Below are positions 7,406 through 15,385 of a stretch of 40,126 nt of DNA, piece by piece. Each line of letters starts with the position of its first letter. Within the stretch, counting starts at the first letter, position 1. The DNA comes from an uncultured Eubacteriales bacterium (lineage in GTDB: Bacteria; Bacillota; Clostridia; Lachnospirales; Lachnospiraceae), in contig URMF01000035.1 in NCBI GenBank assembly GCA_900548855.1, forward strand, positions 1-40,126, read 5' to 3'. The notes under the pieces were generated by a model, which worked only from the letters and a program-made list of their open reading frames with translations, had not been told where the DNA came from and did no database searches. The translations under genes were made by a program, and so were the position numbers.

Positions 7406-8779
7406 TTATTCCTGTGGTTGTTTGCGCATTGTAAGCCATGTTCCTGCAAAGCCCACACCGATAGCCAGTGCCAGAACAATTATATATTGAAGCATTCCAC
7501 CCTGGAGGTATAACAACATTCCCGGGAACATAGATGCGCCGGTTCCCTTTGCACACAAACCTACGATAGCAGCAAAGCCGCCACCTACTGCACCACCAAG
7601 ACATCCCATAAAGAACGGCTTGATGCGAGGGAATGTAAGACCATACATTACCGGCTCAGAAATTCCGAATAATGCAGGAATCAGAGCAGGAATCATATTA
7701 GCACGTTTTTGCTTGTCTTTTTGCATCATTACAATCGCCAGACCTGCACCTAACTGGCCTGCTATAGCGGCAGAGCCCATAGGATTGATGTAGTCCACTC
7801 CTGTCTCTGTAAAAATACTAACAATAATAGGCGTTACTGTATGGTGCATACCCACAGAGCAGAGAATCTGAATCAGACCGCCATATGCGATTCCTCCGAT
7901 TCCAAATGGAAGCTTCAACATCATTAAAATCAAATCGGTAAGTCCCTTTTCAATACCCGCGAGAACAGGACCTACTGCCAGAAGTCCTACCAGGAGCGAA
8001 ATTAATAACGTTAAAAATGGTACTAAAAGTAAATCCACAATATCCGGAATTATCTGATGCAGCTTCTTTTCCAGCTTTGCTGCAAAAAATCCCATGAACA
8101 AGGCAGGAATAACGGAACTCTGATATCCGGTTATGTTCAATGTAATCGGACCTAAATGCAGATGCAGTGCCTCAACTACTCCATTTACCACATCCCATTT
8201 GTTCGGCAGGCTTGGTGAAACCAGCATTAATCCAAGTACAATACCCAGAATAGGGGAACCTCCAAATTTCTTACATGCAGACCACGCAACCAGTACCGGA
8301 ATAAATGTATAGGCTGTATCTGTCAAAATTGTATAGATAGAATCAAATTCGGGTGAAAAGTTAATACCAAATCCATTAATCAAAAGACTTCGCAACCCCA
8401 TAAGAATTCCGGTTGCCAGCAATACCGGAATAATCGGGATAAAGATATCAGAAATCATCTTTGTTGCGCTTTGGAACGTAAATTTCTCCTTTGTACCATC
8501 CGCATTCTCAGATACCTCACCACCCAGTCCACATAGTTTTTGAAATTCATCACATACCTTATTGACAAATCCGGTACCGAGAATGACCTGATGCTGCCCA
8601 CTATTTTCAAAATATCCGGCAACTCCAGAGATTTCTTTCATAGCTTCTGTGTCTACTTTGACTGCATCCTTTAAGGTTACGCGAAGCCGGGTGGCACAAT
8701 GTGTAGCATTCACCACATTGTCTTTTCCTCCAAAGGCTTCTAACACTTTCTGTGCCACAAGTACAGGATCTTTTTTCAT
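7406..8779 (-). CDS. scrA: PTS sucrose transporter, fused EIIBC
   Basis: Membrane permease that imports and phosphorylates sucrose. The EIIB domain at residues 1-85 has the phosphocysteine C28 in NATHCATRLRVTL. The EIIC domain (about 105-450) has many hydrophobic spans, GMHHTVTPIIV, and GISEPVMYG, whose Glu is conserved in the glucose/sucrose family. There is no EIIA domain, so phosphate must come from a EIIA encoded elsewhere. AAAAGGAGGT lies just before ATG 8779. It is first in a two-gene operon with the GH32 hydrolase, preceded by two LacI-type operators and a LacI-type repressor gene. Sucrose specificity follows from the neighbours; trehalose or another beta-glucoside sugar is less likely. 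Confidence 0.92.
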   Translation of the reverse strand: MKKDPVLVAQKVLEAFGGKDNVVNATHCATRLRVTLKDAVKVDTEAMKEISGVAGYFENSGQHQVILGTGFVNKVCDEFQKLCGLGGEVSENADGTKEKFTFQSATKMISDIFIPIIPVLLATGILMGLRSLLINGFGINFSPEFDSIYTILTDTAYTFIPVLVAWSACKKFGGSPILGIVLGLMLVSPSLPNKWDVVNGVVEALHLHLGPITLNITGYQSSVIPALFMGFFAAKLEKKLHQIIPDIVDLLLVPFLTLLISLLVGLLAVGPVLAGIEKGLTDLILMMLKLPFGIGGIAYGGLIQILCSVGMHHTVTPIIVSIFTETGVDYINPMGSAAIAGQLGAGLAIVMMQKDKQKRANMIPALIPALFGISEPVMYGLTFPRIKPFFMGCLGGAVGGGFAAIVGLCAKGTGASMFPGMLLYLQGGMLQYIIVLALAIGVGFAGTWLTMRKQPQE

Positions 8780-8842
8780 TTTAATTACCTCCTTTTCACA
8801 CCTGTTACTTCAGGTATTATACATTTGTAATATTTTTTCTTC

Positions 8843-8860
8843 TATCGAAACGATTCGATA
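8843..8860. promoter_or_regulatory. LacI-type operator O1 (proximal)
   Basis: TATCGAAACGATTCGATA, an 18-bp palindrome with a central CG and one mismatch, as bound by LacI/ScrR-type repressors. It is the exact reverse complement of the distal operator. Confidence 0.8.
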
Positions 8861-8875
8861 TGTGCAGTTTTTTTA

Positions 8876-8908
8876 AGTGGCTATTGAACGGATACCGTTA
8901 ATGCCACT
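8876..8908. promoter_or_regulatory. Dyad between the two sucrose operators
   Basis: Outer arms AGTGGC/GCCACT and inner arms AACGG/CCGTT around ATA form an interrupted palindrome centred within about 2 bp of the midpoint between O1 and O2. It could be a protein site or the tip of a leader-RNA hairpin; which is not known. Confidence 0.5.
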
Positions 8909-8919
8909 ACATATTTTCT

Positions 8920-8937
8920 TATCGAATCGTTTCGATA
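8920..8937. promoter_or_regulatory. LacI-type operator O2 (distal, promoter-adjacent)
   Basis: TATCGAATCGTTTCGATA, immediately downstream of the -10 of the strong promoter, covering roughly +5 to +22. That is a classical position for repression of initiation or a roadblock. Confidence 0.82.
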
Positions 8938-8948
8938 TGTTTGATATT

Positions 8949-8977
8949 ATAATAATATTCACAATAACTTCTGTCAA
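8949..8977 (-). promoter_or_regulatory. Main scrA promoter
   Basis: TTGACA (8972-8977), a 17-bp spacer, then TATTAT (8949-8954; 5 of 6). A second TATAAT lies 3 bp further downstream. Operator O2 follows at once. Confidence 0.78.
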
Positions 8978-9045
8978 GAGTCCTTAATTGAATTCCACAT
9001 TTTACACAAAGAAATCAAATTTTATTAGGGCATTTTATACAATCA

Positions 9046-10017
9046 TCAGGTATCTCCTGCCTGAAGAGACACCTCAAATACGGTCTCCATGCTGGGTTTT
9101 CCACCGCTTTCAATCATCATCAGGATTAATTCCACCGCTTTTTCTGCCATTTTTTCAATTGGCTGCACCACTGCTGTCACAGTGCGTTCTCCGACTCTGG
9201 TAATATAGGTTCCGTCAATGGCCACAATGCTAATAGATTCTATGGAGATTCCCCTCTTAGCAGCTTCCTTCATGCATGCCATGGCTGCCATATCTACCCC
9301 CAATATGCCATCCACGTCAGGGCATCGTTCAAATACCTGTTCTGCCGCTTTCTGATATCCCTCCAGCGTGAATACGTTATATCCAATGGGAATATTGATT
9401 ACCTGAATGCCTTTTTCCTCCAGCAGACTACGAAAAGTCTCATCACACTCATTATCATAATTCTGAATAGTATGGGAACTCACCAGCTGAACTACCTTTT
9501 TTCTGTTCTTTTCCACAAACTGTTCTGCAGCAAGCTGGGCAATCTGCCTTTTATCTGCTCTCACCGTGGGAATGTTTTCTGAAAGATACCGGTCTAAGGT
9601 AAGAATAGGCTGGCTGATTTTCAGATAATGTTCAATTTCCATAGAATGCGCCCCCATAATGACACCGTCCATGGTCCGCCGTTCCAGCATCTGAAGATAT
9701 GCTTGTTCCACATCTTCTCTTCCTGCCGTACCACATACCATAGTCTTGTACCCATGCTTGTAGAGGCTTTTCTCTGCATATTTAATAAAGGTACTAAAAA
9801 ACGGATGGGCTATATCCGGAATAATAATCCCAACAATATTGGAATGTTGTTTTTTCAGATTCCGTCCAAGCTCACTGGGTGTATAATTTAATTCTTCCAT
9901 TACCCGCAAGATTTTTTCACGGGTTTCCTGTGATACATATCCTTTGTTATTGCAAACAAGAGATACGGTACTCCGGGAAACTCCTGCCCGCTTTGCAACA
10001 TCATTGATACTTGCCAC
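9046..10017 (-). CDS. scrR: LacI-family repressor, probable sucrose operon regulator
   Basis: A 323-residue LacI/GalR regulator. The N-terminal helix-turn-helix is INDVAKRAGVSRSTVSLV with hinge LNYTPSELGRNLKK, followed by the periplasmic-binding-protein-like sensor domain starting NIVGIIIPDIAHPFFSTF. The start is GTG 10017, set by AGGAG 5 nt upstream. The nearest plausible targets are the two CG-centred palindromes downstream, next to the PTS gene, so it probably represses sucrose uptake and frees it when the sugar or its phosphate binds. It lies 24 nt after recU on the same strand with no visible terminator, so it may be partly co-transcribed with the recombination and RNA-modification genes. 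Confidence 0.9.
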   Translation of the reverse strand: MASINDVAKRAGVSRSTVSLVCNNKGYVSQETREKILRVMEELNYTPSELGRNLKKQHSNIVGIIIPDIAHPFFSTFIKYAEKSLYKHGYKTMVCGTAGREDVEQAYLQMLERRTMDGVIMGAHSMEIEHYLKISQPILTLDRYLSENIPTVRADKRQIAQLAAEQFVEKNRKKVVQLVSSHTIQNYDNECDETFRSLLEEKGIQVINIPIGYNVFTLEGYQKAAEQVFERCPDVDGILGVDMAAMACMKEAAKRGISIESISIVAIDGTYITRVGERTVTAVVQPIEKMAEKAVELILMMIESGGKPSMETVFEVSLQAGDT

Positions 10018-10041
10018 AATATCTCCTCACTTTTTTATAAA

Positions 10042-10584
10042 TTATGATTCTTTCCTCTCCATTAAATCGGTATTCAATGCCTCCAGATAATGAACCAATG
10101 CAGCTCCCTCCGGTTTAATAAAATACTTCGGGTCCAACTCTGTGTATTTAAAATTCTTCACATGTCCATCCCTTGCAATTCGCTCTACATATTCCTTCAG
10201 CACACGAAACGGAAGATAATAAAATTCATTTCTTGCTGTAAAATAAATTAACAGAAAGCTGATGCCCCCCTGTTTTTCAAAATTCTCCATAAACCTTACC
10301 TGGTGTTCATGGATGTTCTGCATAGGAAAGGTATCTGTATGACACTCCTTCGCATCAAAGCAGATGGGAATGGACTGTACTACCCCGATATAATCCACAG
10401 TGGAATCCTTTTCAAAATAGGCAAGGGTAATGTGCCTGGTTGCCTTGTCAATTTCAATCGGAGTAATGGGAGTTGGGATTTTCTGTACCAAAGCCAACGA
10501 TTTTTCCGCATATATATCATTTGTCATGTTAATAAGCTCCTCAAAGGTCGAACCTCTAAGGCCTCTGGAATTCCATGTTGCCAC
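10042..10584 (-). CDS. recU: RecU-like Holliday-junction resolvase
   Basis: Resolves recombination intermediates and helps chromosome segregation in Firmicutes. The 180 residues match RecU in length and order: N-terminal NSRGLRGSTFEELINMTND, KIPTPITPIEID, STVDYIGVV, CFDAKECHTDTFPMQNIHEHQVRFM, and ISFLLIYF. The nuclease core is PD-(D/E)XK-like. The residue before AK is Asp (FDAK) where, from memory, Bacillus RecU has Glu (FEAK); this is still compatible with catalysis. The start is GTG 10584 with GAGGAG 7 nt upstream, inside the end of the preceding pseudouridine synthase gene, implying translational coupling. Confidence 0.9.
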   Translation of the reverse strand: MATWNSRGLRGSTFEELINMTNDIYAEKSLALVQKIPTPITPIEIDKATRHITLAYFEKDSTVDYIGVVQSIPICFDAKECHTDTFPMQNIHEHQVRFMENFEKQGGISFLLIYFTARNEFYYLPFRVLKEYVERIARDGHVKNFKYTELDPKYFIKPEGAALVHYLEALNTDLMERKES

Positions 10585-10587
10585 GTT

Positions 10588-11646
10588 TTAACTCCTCACC
10601 TCGTATTCCGGAAATACCCTGTTCTTTATTTCTTCAAACTGTTCCGGTAATACAGCCCGAAATACTTTTCCGGAAAACTTTTCCGGTATTTCCCCCTCTC
10701 CAGCAGGAAATGTTATTTCAAAGGCATGTAACAGCTGATGCCGCAATCCAAATTCTTTTTTAAAGGCAGCATTTACACTCTTTAATCCATATTTGCCGTC
10801 TCCGATGATAGGGTGTCCCACAGAACATAGGTGGGCGCGTATTTGATGTGTTTTCCCCGTCACCAGCTTCACCTTAAGCAGGGTGTATTCCCTGTCCTGA
10901 AAGACTCCATGGGCAAGAGGCTCGTACTTAGTCTCTATATATGCAGGCTTATCCACACCCTCTGCCTGCGCTTCCTCCTTTGATTGGTAAATGACAACCT
11001 GATTATGGGATGCTTTCTTCGTCAGAAACCCCTTTATCGTACTGGGTTTTTCCACATTTCCTGAAACAACTGTCATATAATATTTATCTAGTGTCCGCCC
11101 CTTTAACATTCTCGACAGCAGCTGGGAACCCTTTAAGGACATACCGGCTAAAATGATGCCACTGGTATTGCGGTCTAAACGGTTACAGACAGAAGGTGTA
11201 AACAGGGAAGTACCCGGATACTTTTTATGATAATACGCTACGATTCTCTCATTTAAGGAATAATCATCCGCTTCTGCCTTCTGTGACAGCATACCGGCCG
11301 GTTTGTTCACAATCAGAATATCCTCATCCTCATAGAGGATATCCAATTCCGAAAAAAGAGATAAACTCTCTCTTTCCTGTGCGTTTCTTTTATCTGGTAT
11401 ATCCTGAAAAGCCGGTACCCTTCCATCCCTGCGGAATTTGGCAATTGTTTCATCCGTCATATATATCTGAACCACATCCCCTATATTAAGGATTTCCGTT
11501 CCGGAAGCTTTTTTGTTATTCCACTTGATATTCTTTTTGCGCAGCATCTTATACAAAAAGCTCTGGGGGGCATTGTCCAGATATTTTCCCAAAAATTTAT
11601 TCAGACGCTGCCCGGCATTTATTTCACTGATTCTTATCTCCTGCAT
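10588..11646 (-). CDS. RluA/RluD-family pseudouridine synthase
   Basis: Isomerises uridine to pseudouridine in rRNA or tRNA. The 352 residues begin with an S4-like RNA-binding segment (INAGQRLNKFLGKYLDNAP, IKWNNKKASGTEILNIGDVV). The catalytic domain has VCNRLDRNTSGIILAG, with the catalytic Asp in the RLDR-TSG motif; the usual leading His is Asn here. The C-terminal signature TGKTHQIRAHLCSVGHPIIGDGKYG is intact. ATG 11646 is preferred, with GGGGA 7 nt upstream; the frame extends to a TTG at 11664 that lies before that site. Whether it acts like RluC, RluD or RluB-type enzymes cannot be told from sequence. It is the fourth gene of a tight six-gene run. Confidence 0.93.
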   Translation of the reverse strand: MQEIRISEINAGQRLNKFLGKYLDNAPQSFLYKMLRKKNIKWNNKKASGTEILNIGDVVQIYMTDETIAKFRRDGRVPAFQDIPDKRNAQERESLSLFSELDILYEDEDILIVNKPAGMLSQKAEADDYSLNERIVAYYHKKYPGTSLFTPSVCNRLDRNTSGIILAGMSLKGSQLLSRMLKGRTLDKYYMTVVSGNVEKPSTIKGFLTKKASHNQVVIYQSKEEAQAEGVDKPAYIETKYEPLAHGVFQDREYTLLKVKLVTGKTHQIRAHLCSVGHPIIGDGKYGLKSVNAAFKKEFGLRHQLLHAFEITFPAGEGEIPEKFSGKVFRAVLPEQFEEIKNRVFPEYEVRS

Positions 11647-11673
11647 GTTAATTTCCCCGTTCAACAGAAAGTA

Positions 11674-12411
11674 TTACATAGGCAATAGCTTTGCCGCAGC
11701 TGCCACCATTTTCATTGGCAAGCCATATATAGAAATTTCCTTTCCTGCCCCGGTATCCCGCAGTGCCTTTTTTACCACCGGCTTGGGTTTTACCGTCACA
11801 AGCCTTTTAAGAAGCTTTTGTTCCCTTCCCCGGTTAGATAATTGCAAAAATTCAGTATCCACCGGTCCCGGACATACCGCAGTCACAGTAATCCCCTGTT
11901 TTTTTACCTCTGCGTGAAGAGCCCTTGAAAAGCTTAACACAAAAGCCTTGGATGCCGAATATACCGCAAATTCTTTTTGAGGCAGAAATGCGCTGGCAGA
12001 TGCCAGCTGAATGATATTCCCCGGCTTTGCCATATAAGGAAGCACCATATGTGTTACCACAGCCAGAGTCTTATCATTCAGCTGCACCATATTTTCTACT
12101 TCCTGTCTTGTCAGTTCATCAAATCTTCCAGCTCTTCCCATACCCGCTGCATTGACTAAAATCCTTACAGAAGGGTTTTCCACCACTAAATACTCAGATA
12201 ATACATTTAAATCTGCCTCCTGACATAAATCCAGAGCTATTGCCCTGACACGGAAATAATAGCCCTCCTCTTTTATTGCAAGCAGCTGCTCTTCCCGTCT
12301 TGCAATTACCCATACCTCCTCCAATGTTTTTGTACACTTGTTTAATTGTCTTACAAATTCTCTTCCCATTCCAGAAGAAGCTCCTGTTACAATTGCAATT
12401 TTTTTCTCCAT
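11674..12411 (-). CDS. Short-chain dehydrogenase/reductase (SDR)
   Basis: A classical SDR of 245 residues. The nucleotide-binding TGASSGMGREFV is at the N-terminus, NAAGMG follows in mid-protein, and the catalytic Ser and Tyr-x3-Lys are in LASASAF and YSASKAF. CPGPVDTEF is also typical. The substrate is not identifiable; neighbours give no hint. Start ATG 12411 overlaps the stop of the upstream methyltransferase (TAATG), with GGAGGTG ahead of it, so translation is coupled. A short hydrophobic C-terminus (MVAAAAKLLPM) may lean on the membrane, but that is a guess. Confidence 0.92.
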   Translation of the reverse strand: MEKKIAIVTGASSGMGREFVRQLNKCTKTLEEVWVIARREEQLLAIKEEGYYFRVRAIALDLCQEADLNVLSEYLVVENPSVRILVNAAGMGRAGRFDELTRQEVENMVQLNDKTLAVVTHMVLPYMAKPGNIIQLASASAFLPQKEFAVYSASKAFVLSFSRALHAEVKKQGITVTAVCPGPVDTEFLQLSNRGREQKLLKRLVTVKPKPVVKKALRDTGAGKEISIYGLPMKMVAAAAKLLPM

Positions 12412-13790
12412 TACATCCACCTCCAACCCGGAAGATATTTATTCTTTATAGTACCCTTGGAAAGCTTTCCAAATCCCAGGGGATATTGTTCCACACAGAT
12501 TAAACAAATTCCATCTTTATATACGTTTCTCTCATTTTCTTCTAATTCTATGGTCTCACCCTTTAAGTACTTTATCACCCGCTCATCCGCCACTGATAAA
12601 CAGATGGAATTGGGAAACTGGGATGCTTTCAAAAACATAGCAAGGGACTGGCTCGGCTCAAAACGGTTCTTTTTCATATCCCCCATATAAAGACCACAGC
12701 GCAGAATCCGGAGACCTTTTACATACGGCATTTTTTCAGGTATATAGAATACCCGCTCTTTTTGTACATCCATACGGGATAAATCAAAGGGATACCGAAT
12801 ACTCTCTATGAAATCAACTGCTTCTCTGCTTAACCGCTCCTTTGAAAATATATATTCTGTAATTGGTGCGGCAGCCTGGTTCCTGTCTTTTCTAACCATG
12901 GCCACAAAATGCCCCTCACCTTCTATACGGTGCGGCCATAACCGTCTGCATTTTGTAAGCTCTTCATTACCGGTAAGTCCCCATTCCGGATGTCCTTTAT
13001 CAAAACCATCAAACAGGGGCAGTTCCTGTAAATGCAGGGAGTCATCTAAAGAAAGCAAGTATTCGATTGCCTGTTCATTTTCTTCTTTTGAAAATGTACA
13101 GGTAGAATAAATCATAATGCCACCGGGCTTTAGCATAGTCACTGCCTCTTTCAAAATAGAACGCTGAAGCCCCACAAACAAATCTACACCGTTTTTCTCC
13201 CAGGCCTTTGTCATGTTTCCCTGTTTCCGGAACATTCCCTCCCCGGAGCAGGGGGCATCAATTAAAATTTTATCAAAAAATTCTGGAAACCTCTTTGTCA
13301 GTTCATTTGGCGGCTCACTGGTCACAAGTGCATTTCCCACGCCAAACACCTCCATGTTTTTCAAAAGTGCCTTTGCCCGGGAATTACTGATATCATTCGT
13401 AACAAGAAGACCTGTACCGTTAAGCTTTGCCGCCAGCTCCGTAGACTTCCCGCCAGGAGCTGCACATAAATCCAGCACCATATCCCCCTCTTCCACCGGA
13501 AGAAGGCTGGCAGTAGTCATGGCGGAGGGCTCTTGAATATAATAGAGCCCTGCAAAATAAAAGGGATGCTTCGCCGGTTTTTGTGCTTTATCATAGTAAA
13601 ATCCATTTGGACACCAGGATACCTGTTTCAATTCATAGGGGGAAAGCTTAATAAAATCCTCTACCGAAATCTTCGCAGTATTCACCCTGAGCCCCTGATA
13701 TGCATCACATTCAAAGGAGGCCAGATAATTCTCATAATCTGGCCCTAACATTTCTTTCATTTTTTGTTCAAATGCAACTGGTAATTTCAT
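12411..13790 (-). CDS. RsmF/NOL1-Nop2-Sun family RNA m5C methyltransferase
   Basis: SAM-dependent cytosine-5 methyltransferase, probably acting on 16S rRNA. The 459 residues have the expected order: N-terminal RlmI/Sun-like region (EMLGPDYENYLASF, GLRVNTAKI), SAM motif VLDLCAAPGGKSTELA, catalytic motifs LIDAPCSGEGMFRK and IYSTCTFSKEENEQ with both cysteines present, then a C-terminal PUA-like region. The length fits RsmF (YebU) rather than RsmB. Start ATG 13790 lies 10 nt after the relQ stop. Confidence 0.93.
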   Translation of the reverse strand: MKLPVAFEQKMKEMLGPDYENYLASFECDAYQGLRVNTAKISVEDFIKLSPYELKQVSWCPNGFYYDKAQKPAKHPFYFAGLYYIQEPSAMTTASLLPVEEGDMVLDLCAAPGGKSTELAAKLNGTGLLVTNDISNSRAKALLKNMEVFGVGNALVTSEPPNELTKRFPEFFDKILIDAPCSGEGMFRKQGNMTKAWEKNGVDLFVGLQRSILKEAVTMLKPGGIMIYSTCTFSKEENEQAIEYLLSLDDSLHLQELPLFDGFDKGHPEWGLTGNEELTKCRRLWPHRIEGEGHFVAMVRKDRNQAAAPITEYIFSKERLSREAVDFIESIRYPFDLSRMDVQKERVFYIPEKMPYVKGLRILRCGLYMGDMKKNRFEPSQSLAMFLKASQFPNSICLSVADERVIKYLKGETIELEENERNVYKDGICLICVEQYPLGFGKLSKGTIKNKYLPGWRWM

Positions 13791-13799
13791 TCCTTTATC

Positions 13800-14603
13800 C
13801 TACATAAGGCTTTGTGCCTTATACCCCTCTGAAATAATATCTAACTGCTTTGAAAAACGTTCCAGCTGCTCTAAATTCTCCGTCTGGTATACCTTATAAA
13901 ATTCATCCTGAATCTTAAGCACTTCCCGCTTGCTTGCCACTTTAAACAAATTCTGGATATTAATTAAAATATCCGAAACCAAAGTCGCCTTGATTTGAAA
14001 AATATTCTGGGCATCCATAATCTCATCCCGGACAGAACCCATTTCTTCATCCAATACGATAATGGCATCTGATGCCTTTAACAGTTTTTCTTTGATATGC
14101 TCCGGCATATTGCCCTTGTATTTATACTGTAAAGAATGCTCAATGGTTGCCCAGAAATTCATAGCAAGGGTACGAATTTGGATTTCTGCCTGGATACGCT
14201 TGGTGCCATCTAAAGTATATACATCATAATATATTATCATGTGATAGCTTCGGTAGCCGCTTTTTTTCATATTGTTAATATAATCCTTTTCCCTAATTAC
14301 TTCCATATCCGTACGATTATGTATAATTTCCACAACCTTTTCAATATCCTCTACAAATTGGCACATAATCCGGATACCCGCCATATCCGAAATACGGTCA
14401 TCAATCTCTTCAATTGAAATATTTTTTTTCTGCATTTTATCAAGAATACTGGATATTTTCTTTACCCGTCCGGTCACCTGTTCAATAGGTGAATAAAGAC
14501 CTGCATGCCTATATTCTTCAATAATATGATTAAATTTTACAACTAATTCATCCACCGCAAGACGGTATGGATCAAGAATTTCACGCCAAAGCTGAATTTC
14601 CAT
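13800..14603 (-). CDS. relQ: Small alarmone synthetase (RelQ/YjbM type)
   Basis: Transfers pyrophosphate from ATP to GDP or GTP to make (p)ppGpp. The 267 residues contain only the RelA/SpoT synthetase domain: RISDMAGIRIMCQFVEDI, KKSGYRSYHMIIYYDV and AEIQIRTLAMNFWATIEHSLQYK. There is no HD hydrolase, TGS or ACT domain, so it is a stand-alone synthetase. AGGTG lies upstream of ATG 14603. It appears to be the first gene of a dense run (relQ, rsmF-like, SDR, rluA-like, recU, scrR) in which gaps are 0-27 nt, tying an alarmone enzyme to rRNA-modification genes. Confidence 0.92.
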   Translation of the reverse strand: MEIQLWREILDPYRLAVDELVVKFNHIIEEYRHAGLYSPIEQVTGRVKKISSILDKMQKKNISIEEIDDRISDMAGIRIMCQFVEDIEKVVEIIHNRTDMEVIREKDYINNMKKSGYRSYHMIIYYDVYTLDGTKRIQAEIQIRTLAMNFWATIEHSLQYKYKGNMPEHIKEKLLKASDAIIVLDEEMGSVRDEIMDAQNIFQIKATLVSDILINIQNLFKVASKREVLKIQDEFYKVYQTENLEQLERFSKQLDIISEGYKAQSLM

Positions 14604-14726
14604 ATTGTAGTCACCTATCCTTTTTATATAATATATCGGTAATCATTCAAATGTCTTCCTCTCTTCTATGGCAGAACATTTGCTTTTCTCACGTACATCA
14701 CATATTTTATACACACAGTTAAATGT

Positions 14727-14732
14727 ATTATA
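14727..14732 (-). promoter_or_regulatory. Possible -10 of the relQ promoter
   Basis: TATAAT on the minus strand about 125 nt before relQ, in the 155-bp gap after the M23 gene. The -35 is weak (TTTCAT-like). I see no clear terminator for the M23 gene in this gap. Confidence 0.35.
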
Positions 14733-14758
14733 GCATAGTTAACTAGAAAATGAAAGTG

Positions 14759-15370
14759 TTACTCTCCGTCAATTTCCAACAGAAACGGATATGGATTGAC
14801 AGTCTTTTCATTTCCTGTTGTATCTTTTATATATATTCCAAAATGCAGATGTGTATCAAACTTCCCCTTTGTCCCTTCCTCTCCTTCACCAGAATTTCCC
14901 ATAAATCCAAGAAACTCTCCGGCTTTTACTTTTTTCCCGGTTTCCAAACCAGCGGCATAAGAGTCCATGTGTGCATAATAATAATAAATGCCGTTTTCTG
15001 AGGTAACACCAATCCGGTATCCTCCAAGATAGAGCCAGCCCAGATTGGTAATCACACCATCTGTAGCACTTATAACTGGAATCTCCCCGGGCTGGTTATC
15101 GCTATCCATAATATCACAGCCCTCATGGACGCCACTTCCCCTTGTCGCCCCATAGGAATCCATAAAAAACAGGCGTTCCCGATACGCAAGAGGAACCGGA
15201 AAGCACCGTAAATCCTTTTGTATCATCCGTTCTGTGTTTTGTACTGTAAAATAATTTTCTCTATTGGTACTTGAAATTCTAAGGATTAACTGATGCATTC
15301 CATTAATCCATACCGACTCTGCAAACAAAATCAGCAAAATCCATAGATACACATTTCGTTTCTGTACCAT
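14759..15370 (-). CDS. Membrane-anchored M23 (LytM-type) peptidase
   Basis: Probable peptidoglycan endopeptidase or LytM-like regulator outside the membrane. It has 203 residues, with a hydrophobic N-terminal segment (residues 7-25, VYLWILLILFAESVWI) acting as signal anchor. The zinc motifs are complete: GVHEGCDIM (His and Asp), YYAHMDSY and THLHFGIYI (His-x-His), so it should be catalytically active. GGAGG precedes ATG 15370 at 5 nt. It starts 15 nt after the amidohydrolase gene. Its small size and proximity to other wall enzymes suggest a housekeeping or sporulation wall role, but the cleaved bond is unknown. Confidence 0.9.
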   Translation of the reverse strand: MVQKRNVYLWILLILFAESVWINGMHQLILRISSTNRENYFTVQNTERMIQKDLRCFPVPLAYRERLFFMDSYGATRGSGVHEGCDIMDSDNQPGEIPVISATDGVITNLGWLYLGGYRIGVTSENGIYYYYAHMDSYAAGLETGKKVKAGEFLGFMGNSGEGEEGTKGKFDTHLHFGIYIKDTTGNEKTVNPYPFLLEIDGE

Positions 15371-15385
15371 AGACGCCTCCAGCTG

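Larger units (their letters stand above)
8780..9045 (-). promoter_or_regulatory. Sucrose operon control region
   Basis: This 266-bp gap between the repressor stop and the PTS start holds a strong promoter (8949-8977), two operators (8920-8937 and 8843-8860), a dyad between them (8876-8908) and a possible second -10 (TATAAT at 8816-8821 on the minus strand) whose -35 region overlaps the proximal operator. The mRNA leader from the strong promoter would be about 160 nt. Confidence 0.75.

Noticed and set aside
8780..9045. CcpA catabolite-response (cre) site near scrA
   Set aside because: The CG-centred palindromes do not fit the cre pattern well and match a dedicated LacI-type repressor better.
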